From Aquimarina sp. (GTDB taxonomy: Bacteria > Bacteroidota > Bacteroidia > Flavobacteriales > Flavobacteriaceae), in NCBI GenBank assembly GCA_002697475.1, contig NZVW01000126.1:1-15537 (forward strand): DNA of 15,537 nt. The letters are read 5' to 3'. Every line of letters starts with the position of its first letter. Within the stretch, counting starts at the first letter, position 1. Positions 1-6,434 of this stretch are shown piece after piece. The notes under the pieces were generated by a model. The model worked only from the letters and a program-made list of their open reading frames with translations. It did not search any database and had not been told where the DNA came from. The position numbers and the translations under genes are program-made.

Positions 1-107
1 AAATTGTAATCGCGTTGAGTACGCTTCTTCCTTGGTTTTTCTGAGTCTCTCATAAATAAGTCAATTTTATGTCAACTTATATCAGGACGAGACACTGTAT
101 AGAATAT

Positions 108-134
108 AAAAAGCTGCCTAATCGGCAGCTTTTT
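108..134 (-). terminator. Rho-independent terminator of the GTPase/kinase operon (probably bidirectional)
   Basis: An 11-bp perfect inverted repeat, AAAAAGCTGCC (108-118) and GGCAGCTTTTT (124-134), encloses a 5-base loop. Its core is GC-rich and T runs follow it on both strands, so it could stop transcription from either side. The stop codon of the histidine kinase (118-120) lies inside the hairpin, so the last codons of the gene double as terminator sequence. This marks the 3' end of the four-gene minus-strand operon. Confidence 0.85.
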
Positions 135-1653
135 TTGCTATTTGTTTAGTGATTACCTGTATTAAATCTTCTTGCTGAAATGGTTTAGCGATATAATCAT
201 CCATACCTGAGCGTAAACATTTGTCTCTTTCTTTTTCACTTTTTTGCGCAGTAAACGCAATAATAGGTACTTCAGAAATAATCTTATCTCCATAGGTATT
301 ACGGATCTTATGCGTAATTTGATAACCATCCATACCTGGTAGATTGAGATCCATCAAAATGGCATCATAAGTACGTTTTTCAATATATTTTAAAGCATCC
401 TGCCCATTCATGACTACATCTACAAAAAACCTACCATGAGTGATCAAAATTTTCATCATTAAAAATTGAGTAGATTCTTGATCTTCAACTACTAAAATTC
501 TGAATTTTTGTTTTTGCTCAGGGAGCGTATATTTTTTCTTTTTTCTATCCGGGGAGGAACTTTTGGTAAGTTCAAAAGTAAAAGGCAGTTTGACCATAAA
601 ACTACTACCTTTTTCGACTTCACTTATGACCTTAATTTCACCTCCTAATGAATCCACTAGACTTTGCACTATGGCCAGGCCTAAACCAGTTCCTGAGATA
701 TTTTTATTTTGATTAAACCTTGTAAATCTATCAAATAAGAAAGGTATATCCTCTTCAATAATACCTATTCCGGTATCCTTTACTGTGATAGTAATATTGG
801 TTTTATTAGATCTTTTAAAGTTCTTTTCAATATTTAATGCTACTTCTCCTTTTTCAGTAAATTTAAATGCGTTGCTTAGCAGATTATTGATAATCTGATA
901 AACCCTAACTTTGTCACCTATTAAAAATGGTTCTATGGATTCGTCAAATTTCACCCTGAATTCTAAACCTCTTTTGTCGGCAACTTTACCGTAGGATTCT
1001 TCAAAACCTCTAATTAATTGATGTAGGGAAAATTTTTCCTCAATAATTTTAAGACCCCCGGATTCAATCTTAGAGATATCAATCATCTCATCAATTAGCG
1101 TATTAAGATGCAGACAATCTCTTTTTATAATACGTACTAACTCCTCTTGTTCAAATGCTAAATTTGTTTTTTCTAATACCTCTACGAATCCAAGCATGCT
1201 AGTCAGCGGAGTCCTAATCTCGTGATTGATATTAGCAATAAAATTATTTTTGAACTCTTCTTTTTCAAGTAAGTATTTGTTCTTCAATTCTAATTCTTTA
1301 GCCAGTAGAACAGATTCATTTTTTACCTGAGCGACTTTATTCAGACTTTTATATTTTTCTGTGTAATCAAAGATGATAATATCTGGTTGATCAGACTTGA
1401 AAGTAATATGTAAGTCACAAATTTTATTATTATTCCCTTCCTCAATATGCACACAGGGAAAATCAAGAGCTTCATCTTTAGGAATGACACCATAGTCCAT
1501 GTCACGTAAAATCTCAAAAAATGGATGAGCATCGAAGATAGAGGAGTTAACGGGCCAGGAAAACAACTTTTTGTCAGAGCTAAGTATTGTTCCGTCTTTA
1601 TGAATATTTAGGCTCTGGAAAACAGGGTTGAAATCTTTGTTTTTTACTGCCAT
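118..1653 (-). CDS. Soluble hybrid histidine kinase: PAS-like sensor, HisKA/HATPase, receiver
   Basis: This 511-residue protein is a cytoplasmic sensor kinase with its own receiver. Residues about 20-105 look like a diverged PAS fold, followed by a coiled linker (105-135). The H-box NHEIRTPL holds the phospho-acceptor His144. The ATPase part shows the N-box (N261), DTGIGI (293-298) and GTGLGL (321-326). The receiver (384-508) keeps the acidic pair E390/D391, phospho-acceptor Asp435 in LMDLNLPGMDG, Thr468 and Lys490 (AKPF). I see no signal peptide or membrane segment, so the input is probably internal. There is no HPt domain or output domain, so phosphate must pass to a separate HPt/regulator or the receiver must act by protein contact. 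It is the last gene of the operon, starting 2 bases after the GTPase stop, which suggests that its input or output is the GTPase complex. The domain calls are firm; the link to the GTPase is inferred. Confidence 0.93.
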   Translation of the reverse strand: MAVKNKDFNPVFQSLNIHKDGTILSSDKKLFSWPVNSSIFDAHPFFEILRDMDYGVIPKDEALDFPCVHIEEGNNNKICDLHITFKSDQPDIIIFDYTEKYKSLNKVAQVKNESVLLAKELELKNKYLLEKEEFKNNFIANINHEIRTPLTSMLGFVEVLEKTNLAFEQEELVRIIKRDCLHLNTLIDEMIDISKIESGGLKIIEEKFSLHQLIRGFEESYGKVADKRGLEFRVKFDESIEPFLIGDKVRVYQIINNLLSNAFKFTEKGEVALNIEKNFKRSNKTNITITVKDTGIGIIEEDIPFLFDRFTRFNQNKNISGTGLGLAIVQSLVDSLGGEIKVISEVEKGSSFMVKLPFTFELTKSSSPDRKKKKYTLPEQKQKFRILVVEDQESTQFLMMKILITHGRFFVDVVMNGQDALKYIEKRTYDAILMDLNLPGMDGYQITHKIRNTYGDKIISEVPIIAFTAQKSEKERDKCLRSGMDDYIAKPFQQEDLIQVITKQIAKKAAD

Positions 1654-1655
1654 AA

Positions 1656-2150
1656 TTATTTTGTTAAATCTACAGCCAGATTATTGAAAAAATCTAGAAC
1701 ATTCTTATCTGTTTTTGCACTGGTCAAGGCATCAACAGGTATATCCTGATCTTTAAGTTGTTGTGTAACCTCTTTTTTGTTAACCAAATCCAGTTTGTTT
1801 CCCAAAACTTTGAAAATGACCTTAGGATATTCTTTTTTAAGATACTTCATATCACTTATAATGGTACCATATGTTTCTGGTCTGGAGAGATCAAAAACAT
1901 AAACCATACTGTGCGAGCCTAGAAGATAAGATTTACGAGTGTCCTGTACGTTATCAGAATGCCCTTCCGTATCCCAGATTACCATAGATAGTTCTCTGCC
2001 ATCTGGTAGGGGAACACTTTTTTTCTTTATCTGCACTCCAAGTGTAACTTTATAATCCTCAGAAAATTCGTTATCCACAAAGCGCCTGAAAAGTGATGTT
2101 TTTCCCACTCCAAAGGGACCTAAAAGCACTACTTTTTTAGACAATATCAT
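1656..2150 (-). CDS. Rab/Ras-like small GTPase, minimal single-domain form
   Basis: This 164-residue protein is a bare Ras-superfamily G domain with nothing added at either end. All five G motifs are visible: P-loop GPFGVGKT (11-18), switch-I Thr36 in TLGVQI, switch-II WDTEGH (59-64), NKLD (118-121) and TSAK (143-146). Switch II is unusual: the usual Rab/Ras WDTAGQ carries Glu at 62 and His at 64, so the catalytic Gln is missing, and GTP hydrolysis may be slow or helped by a partner. There is no C-terminal cysteine for prenylation, so membrane attachment would need a partner. Its start codon lies within the end of the roadblock-like gene (14-base overlap), implying translational coupling, and the kinase follows 2 bases downstream. 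By analogy with MglA/MglB, the upstream roadblock-like protein may be its regulator. The fold is certain and the pathway is unknown. Confidence 0.93.
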   Translation of the reverse strand: MILSKKVVLLGPFGVGKTSLFRRFVDNEFSEDYKVTLGVQIKKKSVPLPDGRELSMVIWDTEGHSDNVQDTRKSYLLGSHSMVYVFDLSRPETYGTIISDMKYLKKEYPKVIFKVLGNKLDLVNKKEVTQQLKDQDIPVDALTSAKTDKNVLDFFNNLAVDLTK

Positions 2151-2961
2151 CTTGAAAATATTTTTTTAATTTTTTTGTAAATAATTCACTGTTTTCCAGA
2201 TCCTGTCTGGATATATGTTTTTTTGCAAATTCTATGATCTGATCTTCCAGAACTTCTTTAAACATAATAGAATATGCACCGGATATAACGGCAGCGATAT
2301 AATAGGAATAAAAGTTTTGTATATGGATGGTGTATAGCTCATATTCTATCTTTTCCAGATCCTGATCTCCTCCCTCAAAGGCATCTTCAACAAAGCTCTT
2401 AATTGCAGTTAACATACCGGCGATCATCTCTTTATCAATTGCTCCTTCAGATAATGGGCTATAGTCTGCTATGAGTATTCCTGAATTTTTTTCTATAACA
2501 AACATTTGTATCAAACGTGGTTTACCGTATTCACTTAAGGCCAGATCCCCAGAACTGATACCTTGTGCCAGGGCCTTGTTTTTACGAAACCAATTTTTAA
2601 ACGAAAATGCTTTTTTAGTTTGACGAGTAATATTATCACTTAAAATTTTCATTTCGTGCGCTATATATCTTTTTATCATTTTACCAATGATCGGATATAA
2701 AGCTTCAACCACAGCATCCTGAGAATTTTTAATTTCGGTTTTCAGAGCTTCAGTAATAGTAGGGCCGAGAGTTTTAGGGATTTCTTCTATAAACTCATCG
2801 AGGCGATCATCAATAATTGGGTCAACCTTATTCGAAAGTTCTTGTTTCTGATTTACAATTTTATGAAGTTCCTCTACTTTTTTAGCAATAGATTCAGCGA
2901 ACTCCTTTTCTTCAGTCAAAAGAAGTTCCTTAAGAATTTTTAGTTTATCCTGTTGCTCCAT
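2137..2961 (-). CDS. Helical protein with roadblock/longin-like domain; candidate GTPase regulator
   Basis: From the ATG at 2961 this is 274 residues; a TTG four codons earlier (2971-2973) is also open but less likely. Residues 1-60 are charged and coiled-coil-like. Residues 60-130 are helical and include a basic segment around FKNWFRKNK (121-129). Residues about 149-230 have a roadblock/longin-like pattern: a hydrophobic strand MFVIEKNSGILIADYS, then KEMIAGMLTAIKSFVEDAF, then strands ending IAAVISG. From memory, this stretch resembles a domain in large OmpA-family proteins of cyanobacteria and proteobacteria, but no OmpA domain, signal peptide or membrane segment is present here. Roadblock/longin proteins such as MglB regulate Ras-like GTPases, and this gene overlaps the GTPase gene by 14 bases. 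I therefore infer a GAP-, GEF- or scaffold-type partner. Family similarity is moderately sure; biochemical role is unproven. Confidence 0.8.
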   Translation of the reverse strand: MEQQDKLKILKELLLTEEKEFAESIAKKVEELHKIVNQKQELSNKVDPIIDDRLDEFIEEIPKTLGPTITEALKTEIKNSQDAVVEALYPIIGKMIKRYIAHEMKILSDNITRQTKKAFSFKNWFRKNKALAQGISSGDLALSEYGKPRLIQMFVIEKNSGILIADYSPLSEGAIDKEMIAGMLTAIKSFVEDAFEGGDQDLEKIEYELYTIHIQNFYSYYIAAVISGAYSIMFKEVLEDQIIEFAKKHISRQDLENSELFTKKLKKYFQDDIV

Positions 2962-2983
2962 TGCTTTCTGCAAAGATTAAAGA

Positions 2984-3337
2984 TTACTTGTCTTTAATTT
3001 TTTCGCCTAATGAAATCAATAGCTCTCCTAGAGATTTTTTATCTACCTTCTTAGACTCAAGCAGGTCTGCTTTATCATTAAGACTGTCTTCGAGTTCAGT
3101 AATTCTTATATTAAGGTCTGTGCTGAGATTGTCTATGGCTTGAAGAAGTTCTTTTCTGGTATCCTCAATCAATTCTTCTAGCTCTACTTTTTTAGAGAGA
3201 ATATCTTTTTTAACCTGATCAAATTCAGAATTATACGCAGCAATATTATCTCCAAAGATAAGGTTTTTAATTGCCTCAATTTTTGAAGAAGGATCGTTAT
3301 TTGTTTGTTCTTCTACAGCTTTATTCTCTTTAGCCAT
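2984..3337 (-). CDS. Small acidic coiled-coil protein, first gene of the GTPase operon
   Basis: This 117-residue hypothetical protein has a disordered polar N-terminus (1-18), a short conserved-looking segment IKNLIFGDNIAAYNSEF (23-39), a continuous heptad-like coiled coil (about 40-95), and a C-terminal helix KKSLGELLISLGEKI (100-114). It has no cysteines, signal peptide or transmembrane segment, and I recognise no named domain. From memory, short proteins with a FGxD segment, coiled coil and a similar C-terminal helix sit beside roadblock/OmpA proteins in other phyla, which would make it a conserved part of the module rather than a bystander. It lies 22 bases upstream of the roadblock-like gene and is probably co-transcribed. 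A role as an oligomerising or scaffold subunit is inference only. Confidence 0.75.
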   Translation of the reverse strand: MAKENKAVEEQTNNDPSSKIEAIKNLIFGDNIAAYNSEFDQVKKDILSKKVELEELIEDTRKELLQAIDNLSTDLNIRITELEDSLNDKADLLESKKVDKKSLGELLISLGEKIKDK

Positions 3338-3374
3338 AATGATGAGTTTACATGTTAGTTGTTGGTGATAAGTG

Positions 3375-3406
3375 TAAATTTAACATAATTAGGCTGAATA
3401 CTGCAA
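3375..3406 (-). promoter_or_regulatory. Candidate promoter of the GTPase/kinase operon
   Basis: Reading the minus strand, TTGC (3403-3406) is followed after 20 bases by TAAATTTA (3375-3382). This approximates the Bacteroidota pair TTTG and TANNTTTG. Initiation a few bases downstream would give a leader of roughly 30 bases before the ATG at 3337. The -7 box has A instead of the final G, so this is only a plausible match. Confidence 0.35.
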
Positions 3407-3459
3407 TTGATAGACTATAATATTACATTCATTCTATCATTCTATGAGCTATAAAGTAG

Positions 3460-3480
3460 GTTTATGAATTTTTCATAAAC
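3460..3480 (-). terminator. Hairpin overlapping the fbp stop codon
   Basis: GTTTATGAA (3460-3468) and TTCATAAAC (3472-3480) form a perfect 9-bp inverted repeat with a 3-base loop spanning the end of fbp. No T run follows on the minus strand, so it is a weak terminator or an mRNA 3'-end hairpin rather than a classical intrinsic terminator. Confidence 0.4.
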
Positions 3481-4466
3481 TCTTCTACTTTTTCTACCAT
3501 ATTTTTGCTTCCGCAGATAAAAGGAATTCGCTGGTGCAATTCTGTTGGCTTTATGTCCATAATTCTTTGGAAACCGTCACTAGCCTTACCACCAGCCTGT
3601 TCTGCAATGAAGGCCATAGGATTACACTCATACAAAAGTCTTAGTTTACCATTAGGGTAGTTGGATATACCGGGATAGATATAAACTCCACCTTTGATCA
3701 TATTTCTGTGTATATCGCTAACCAATGAACCAATATATCTAGAGGTATAAGGTCTGTCTTCTTTTTCTTCCTGGCAGTATTTTATATAATTTTTTATACC
3801 CTGAGGGAAATGAACATAATTACCCTCGTTTACAGAATAGATTTTACCGTCTTTAGGGAACTTCATATTAGGATGAGATAGATAATACGTTCCTAAGGCA
3901 GGGTTAAGTGTAAAACCGTTTACTCCATGACCAGTGGTGTATACAAGCATTGTTGAAGTACCATAAATAATATAACCCGCAGCAACCTGCAGATTGCCAG
4001 GTTGAAGAAAATCCTCAATAGTAACAGGGGTTCCTACGGGAGTTACTCTTCTATATACTGAAAATATAGTACCTACGGATACATTAACGTCTATATTAGA
4101 ACTACCATCAAGCGGGTCGATCAGCACAACGTACTTATTTTTATGATCGTTTTTTTGACCTTCAATAGTAATGTAATCATCATTTTCTTCAGAGGCAATA
4201 CCGCAGACGATTTCTCTGTTCGTTAGGGTTTTGATAAAGGTTTCATTGGCAAACACATCTAATTTCTGTTGATCTTCTCCTTGAATATTGGTATCTCCCG
4301 CGGCACCGGTAATATCCACTAGACCTGCTTTATTTACCTCGTGATTAACCATTTTAGCAGCCAACCTTATTGAATTGATTAGTCTTGATAGTTCTCCACT
4401 AGCATAGGGAAAATCTGTTTGATTCTCTATAATAAATTCTCCTAAGGTTTGATTTTTTTTTGTCAT
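3462..4466 (-). CDS. fbp: Fructose-1,6-bisphosphatase, class I
   Basis: This 334-residue cytosolic enzyme hydrolyses fructose 1,6-bisphosphate to fructose 6-phosphate and phosphate, the committed step of gluconeogenesis. The length is normal for class I FBPase. Metal-site acidic residues are seen at E93/E94 (IASEEND) and in the signature LIDPLDGSSN (115-124). Substrate-binding features include the NEGN segment (213-216), the YIGSLVSDIHRN region (244-255) and the metal-ligand Glu280 in LLYECNP, followed by AEQAGGKASDG (288-298), all typical of the family. The ATG at 4466 is preceded by a good -7 element. It is transcribed away from the GNAT/aspartate kinase pair, which shares the 159-base intergenic region. 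Nothing unusual is seen in the protein. Confidence 0.97.
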   Translation of the reverse strand: MTKKNQTLGEFIIENQTDFPYASGELSRLINSIRLAAKMVNHEVNKAGLVDITGAAGDTNIQGEDQQKLDVFANETFIKTLTNREIVCGIASEENDDYITIEGQKNDHKNKYVVLIDPLDGSSNIDVNVSVGTIFSVYRRVTPVGTPVTIEDFLQPGNLQVAAGYIIYGTSTMLVYTTGHGVNGFTLNPALGTYYLSHPNMKFPKDGKIYSVNEGNYVHFPQGIKNYIKYCQEEKEDRPYTSRYIGSLVSDIHRNMIKGGVYIYPGISNYPNGKLRLLYECNPMAFIAEQAGGKASDGFQRIMDIKPTELHQRIPFICGSKNMVEKVEEFMKNS

Positions 4467-4487
4467 AGCTGCTTACTTTTACGAGTG

Positions 4488-4495
4488 CAAAAATA
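4488..4495 (-). promoter_or_regulatory. fbp promoter -7 element
   Basis: Minus-strand TATTTTTG matches TANNTTTG exactly and lies 21 bases upstream of the fbp ATG, giving a leader of about 15 bases. No clear TTTG was found 19-21 bases further upstream. Confidence 0.5.
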
Positions 4496-4620
4496 TTATT
4501 TTTTAATGAACTATAACGTTTGAGGCTGGTCAAATTAATGTTTGATTTCTAATATTTGAAGGATGCTTTTAAATCCTTAAGATAATCCGTCATAATAGGG
4601 GTCTTATAATCTTAATTTTA

Positions 4621-4628
4621 TAGTTTTG
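4621..4628 (+). promoter_or_regulatory. -7 element for the GNAT/aspartate kinase pair
   Basis: TAGTTTTG matches TANNTTTG exactly. It overlaps an upstream in-frame TTG (4626), which makes that TTG an unlikely start and favours an ATG at 4644 or 4653. No convincing -33 box was seen. Confidence 0.5.
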
Positions 4629-4652
4629 ATAAAATTTCGTTTTATGAGTTTT

Positions 4653-5126
4653 ATGGTTAGAAAGGCAGAGCGTCAGGATATGCCTCAGGTTTTGGATCTA
4701 ATAAAGGAATTGGCGGTTTTTGAAAAAGAACCAGATGCGGTTGAGGTTACTGTAGAAGATCTTGAAAAAGAAGGGTATGGAAATAATCCTTTGTTTCACT
4801 GTTTTGTGGCAGAACTTGATGAAAAAATTGTAGGTATAGCATTAGTGTACTATCGTTTCTCTACTTGGAAGGGTAGAACTATACATCTCGAAGATCTTAT
4901 CGTTAGTGAATCCCATCGAGGTACTGGTATTGGCATGGCCTTGTATAAAAAGGTAATGGAATTTGCAGATGACAACAAAGTAAAGAGAGTAGAGTGGAAT
5001 GTTTTAGACTGGAACACCAATGCAATTGAGTTTTATGAAAATACAGGAGCTCATATATTGGATGATTGGAGGGTCGTACAGATGAGTAAGGAAGGATTAG
5101 ATAACTTTGTTAATAAATATCTCTAG
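4653..5126 (+). CDS. GNAT N-acetyltransferase, diamine/spermidine acetyltransferase-like
   Basis: From the ATG at 4653 this is a 157-residue single-domain GNAT enzyme, probably transferring acetyl from acetyl-CoA to a primary amine. The acetyl-CoA loop is RGTGIGMAL (89-97), preceded by the strand HLEDLIVS. The segment VLDWNTNAIEFYENTGA (117-133) and the N-terminal FEKEPDAVEVT are typical of spermidine/spermine (SSAT-like) acetyltransferases, but other amines or thialysine are possible substrates. In-frame TTG (4626) and ATG (4644) also exist; the first lies inside the probable -7 box, and family members begin close to the RKA motif, so 4653 is chosen. It is followed after 4 bases by aspartate kinase, so the two are very likely co-transcribed, although no shared pathway is obvious. 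Confidence 0.85.
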   Translation: MVRKAERQDMPQVLDLIKELAVFEKEPDAVEVTVEDLEKEGYGNNPLFHCFVAELDEKIVGIALVYYRFSTWKGRTIHLEDLIVSESHRGTGIGMALYKKVMEFADDNKVKRVEWNVLDWNTNAIEFYENTGAHILDDWRVVQMSKEGLDNFVNKYL

Positions 5127-5130
5127 CCTG

Positions 5131-6390
5131 ATGAAGGTATTTAAATTTGGTGGAGCATCAGTTAAAAATGCAGAAGGTGTAACGAATGTTTTCAAGATTC
5201 TTGAATCTTTCAAAAATTCTAAATTACTTGTTGTTATATCGGCTATGGGAAAAACTACAAACGCTCTAGAGAGAATTGTTGACCTTTATTTTGCCAAGGA
5301 TAACGCTCTTAATCAAGATATTGACGCATTAAAAAGATTTCATGTAGATATAGCCTCTGATATTTTTCCTAATCATCACGATGTTTTTGAGTCAATTCAA
5401 GGCATTATCGATGACTTATTGGCTACGCTAAAAAGGAATAAATCTACTCAATACGATTTTGTTTATGACCAGATTGTAAGTTATGGAGAATTGTTATCTA
5501 CAACTATAGTAAGTGCATATCTTAATCAAAACGGTTTGCAAAATATATATGTTGATGCCAGAGAATTTATAAAAACAGATACCACACACAGAGATGCTAA
5601 GGTAGATTGGGAAACAACACAAAGTTTGATAAAAAACAATTTGCCGGAGCATAATCTCATTATTACACAAGGATTTATTGGATCTGATGCTAACAATTTT
5701 ACGACGACATTAGGCCGAGAGGGTAGTGATTATTCAGCAGGTATTTTTGCTTATTGCTTAAACGCAGAGAGTGTAAGTATTTGGAAAGATGTTCCGGGAG
5801 TTTTGAATGCGGATCCCAGAGTATTTGAAGAAACTCAATTATTGCATCATATTTCTTATGGAGAAGCAATAGAACTGGCCTTTTATGGAGCATCGGTTAT
5901 TCATCCTAAAACTTTACAGCCATTACAACGTAAAGAAATACCTCTGTTTGTAAAATCCTTTCAAAATCCTGAAGAAGAAGGGACTTCAGTAAAAAAAGGA
6001 CAACCTCTTGATCCCTATATTCCTTGTTTTATAGTTAAGAAAAATCAAATCTTACTTTCTCTTTCTTCTTTGGACTTTTCATTTATTGTAGAAGATAACA
6101 TAAGTCAAATCTTTTCATTGTTTCATCAGTATCAGATCAAAGTTGATTTAATACAAAATTCTGCAATTAGCTTTTCAGTTTGTCTTGATGACCGTTTTAA
6201 TCATTTTGAAAAACTACTCCCTGAATTAAAGGCAAAATTTAAGATATCATACAATCAAAACGTGGATTTATATACTATTAGGCATTTTAACGAATTAGCG
6301 ATTAAACAATTAGAAAAGGACAAAGACGTCTTTTTGAAGCAGATTACTAGAGAAACCTGTCAGATTGTGGGTAGATATAGAAAAAACTAA
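5131..6390 (+). CDS. Aspartate kinase, monofunctional
   Basis: This 419-residue enzyme phosphorylates L-aspartate to aspartyl-4-phosphate, the entry step to lysine, threonine and methionine. Starting at the ATG at 5131, the amino acid kinase fold opens with KFGGASV (5-11). It continues with SYGELLS (117-123), TLGREGSD (193-200) for phosphate and aspartate binding, WKDVPGV (218-224) and ASVIHPKTL. The last 120 residues occupy the place of the regulatory ACT domains but are poorly conserved, so allosteric control cannot be predicted. There is no homoserine dehydrogenase fusion. An upstream in-frame TTG (5107) would overlap the acetyltransferase and is not needed. It lies 4 bases after the acetyltransferase stop and 44 bases before olsF, which has its own -7 element. 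Confidence 0.93.
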   Translation: MKVFKFGGASVKNAEGVTNVFKILESFKNSKLLVVISAMGKTTNALERIVDLYFAKDNALNQDIDALKRFHVDIASDIFPNHHDVFESIQGIIDDLLATLKRNKSTQYDFVYDQIVSYGELLSTTIVSAYLNQNGLQNIYVDAREFIKTDTTHRDAKVDWETTQSLIKNNLPEHNLIITQGFIGSDANNFTTTLGREGSDYSAGIFAYCLNAESVSIWKDVPGVLNADPRVFEETQLLHHISYGEAIELAFYGASVIHPKTLQPLQRKEIPLFVKSFQNPEEEGTSVKKGQPLDPYIPCFIVKKNQILLSLSSLDFSFIVEDNISQIFSLFHQYQIKVDLIQNSAISFSVCLDDRFNHFEKLLPELKAKFKISYNQNVDLYTIRHFNELAIKQLEKDKDVFLKQITRETCQIVGRYRKN

Positions 6391-6404
6391 CAAAAGTATT
6401 TTCC

Positions 6405-6412
6405 TATATTTG
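6405..6412 (+). promoter_or_regulatory. olsF promoter -7 element
   Basis: TATATTTG is an exact TANNTTTG match 22 bases before the olsF ATG, giving an expected leader of about 16 bases. The preceding bases contain no clear TTTG box. Confidence 0.5.
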
Positions 6413-6434
6413 CAGTTAGCACAAAAAATAATTA

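Noticed and set aside
1..107. Possible tail of an upstream plus-strand gene (open frame 3-44 ending in TGA, or 2-55 ending in TAA).
   Set aside because: Only 13-17 residues are visible and neither frame is recognisable; no feature is supported here.
1341..1532. Open frame on the minus strand inside the histidine kinase gene, in another frame.
   Set aside because: It lies wholly within a well-supported gene in a shifted frame, with no recognisable domain.
2962..2973. TTG start four codons before the chosen ATG of the roadblock-like gene.
   Set aside because: TTG is rarer, the four extra residues add nothing recognisable, and the ATG at 2961 leaves a normal 22-base gap after the preceding gene.
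4626..4652. Longer form of the GNAT protein from TTG at 4626.
   Set aside because: The TTG is part of an exact -7 promoter match (4621-4628), and family members begin near the RKA motif.
5107..5130. Longer aspartate kinase starting at TTG 5107.
   Set aside because: It would add eight unrelated residues and overlap the acetyltransferase; the ATG at 5131 places KFGG at residue 5 as expected.
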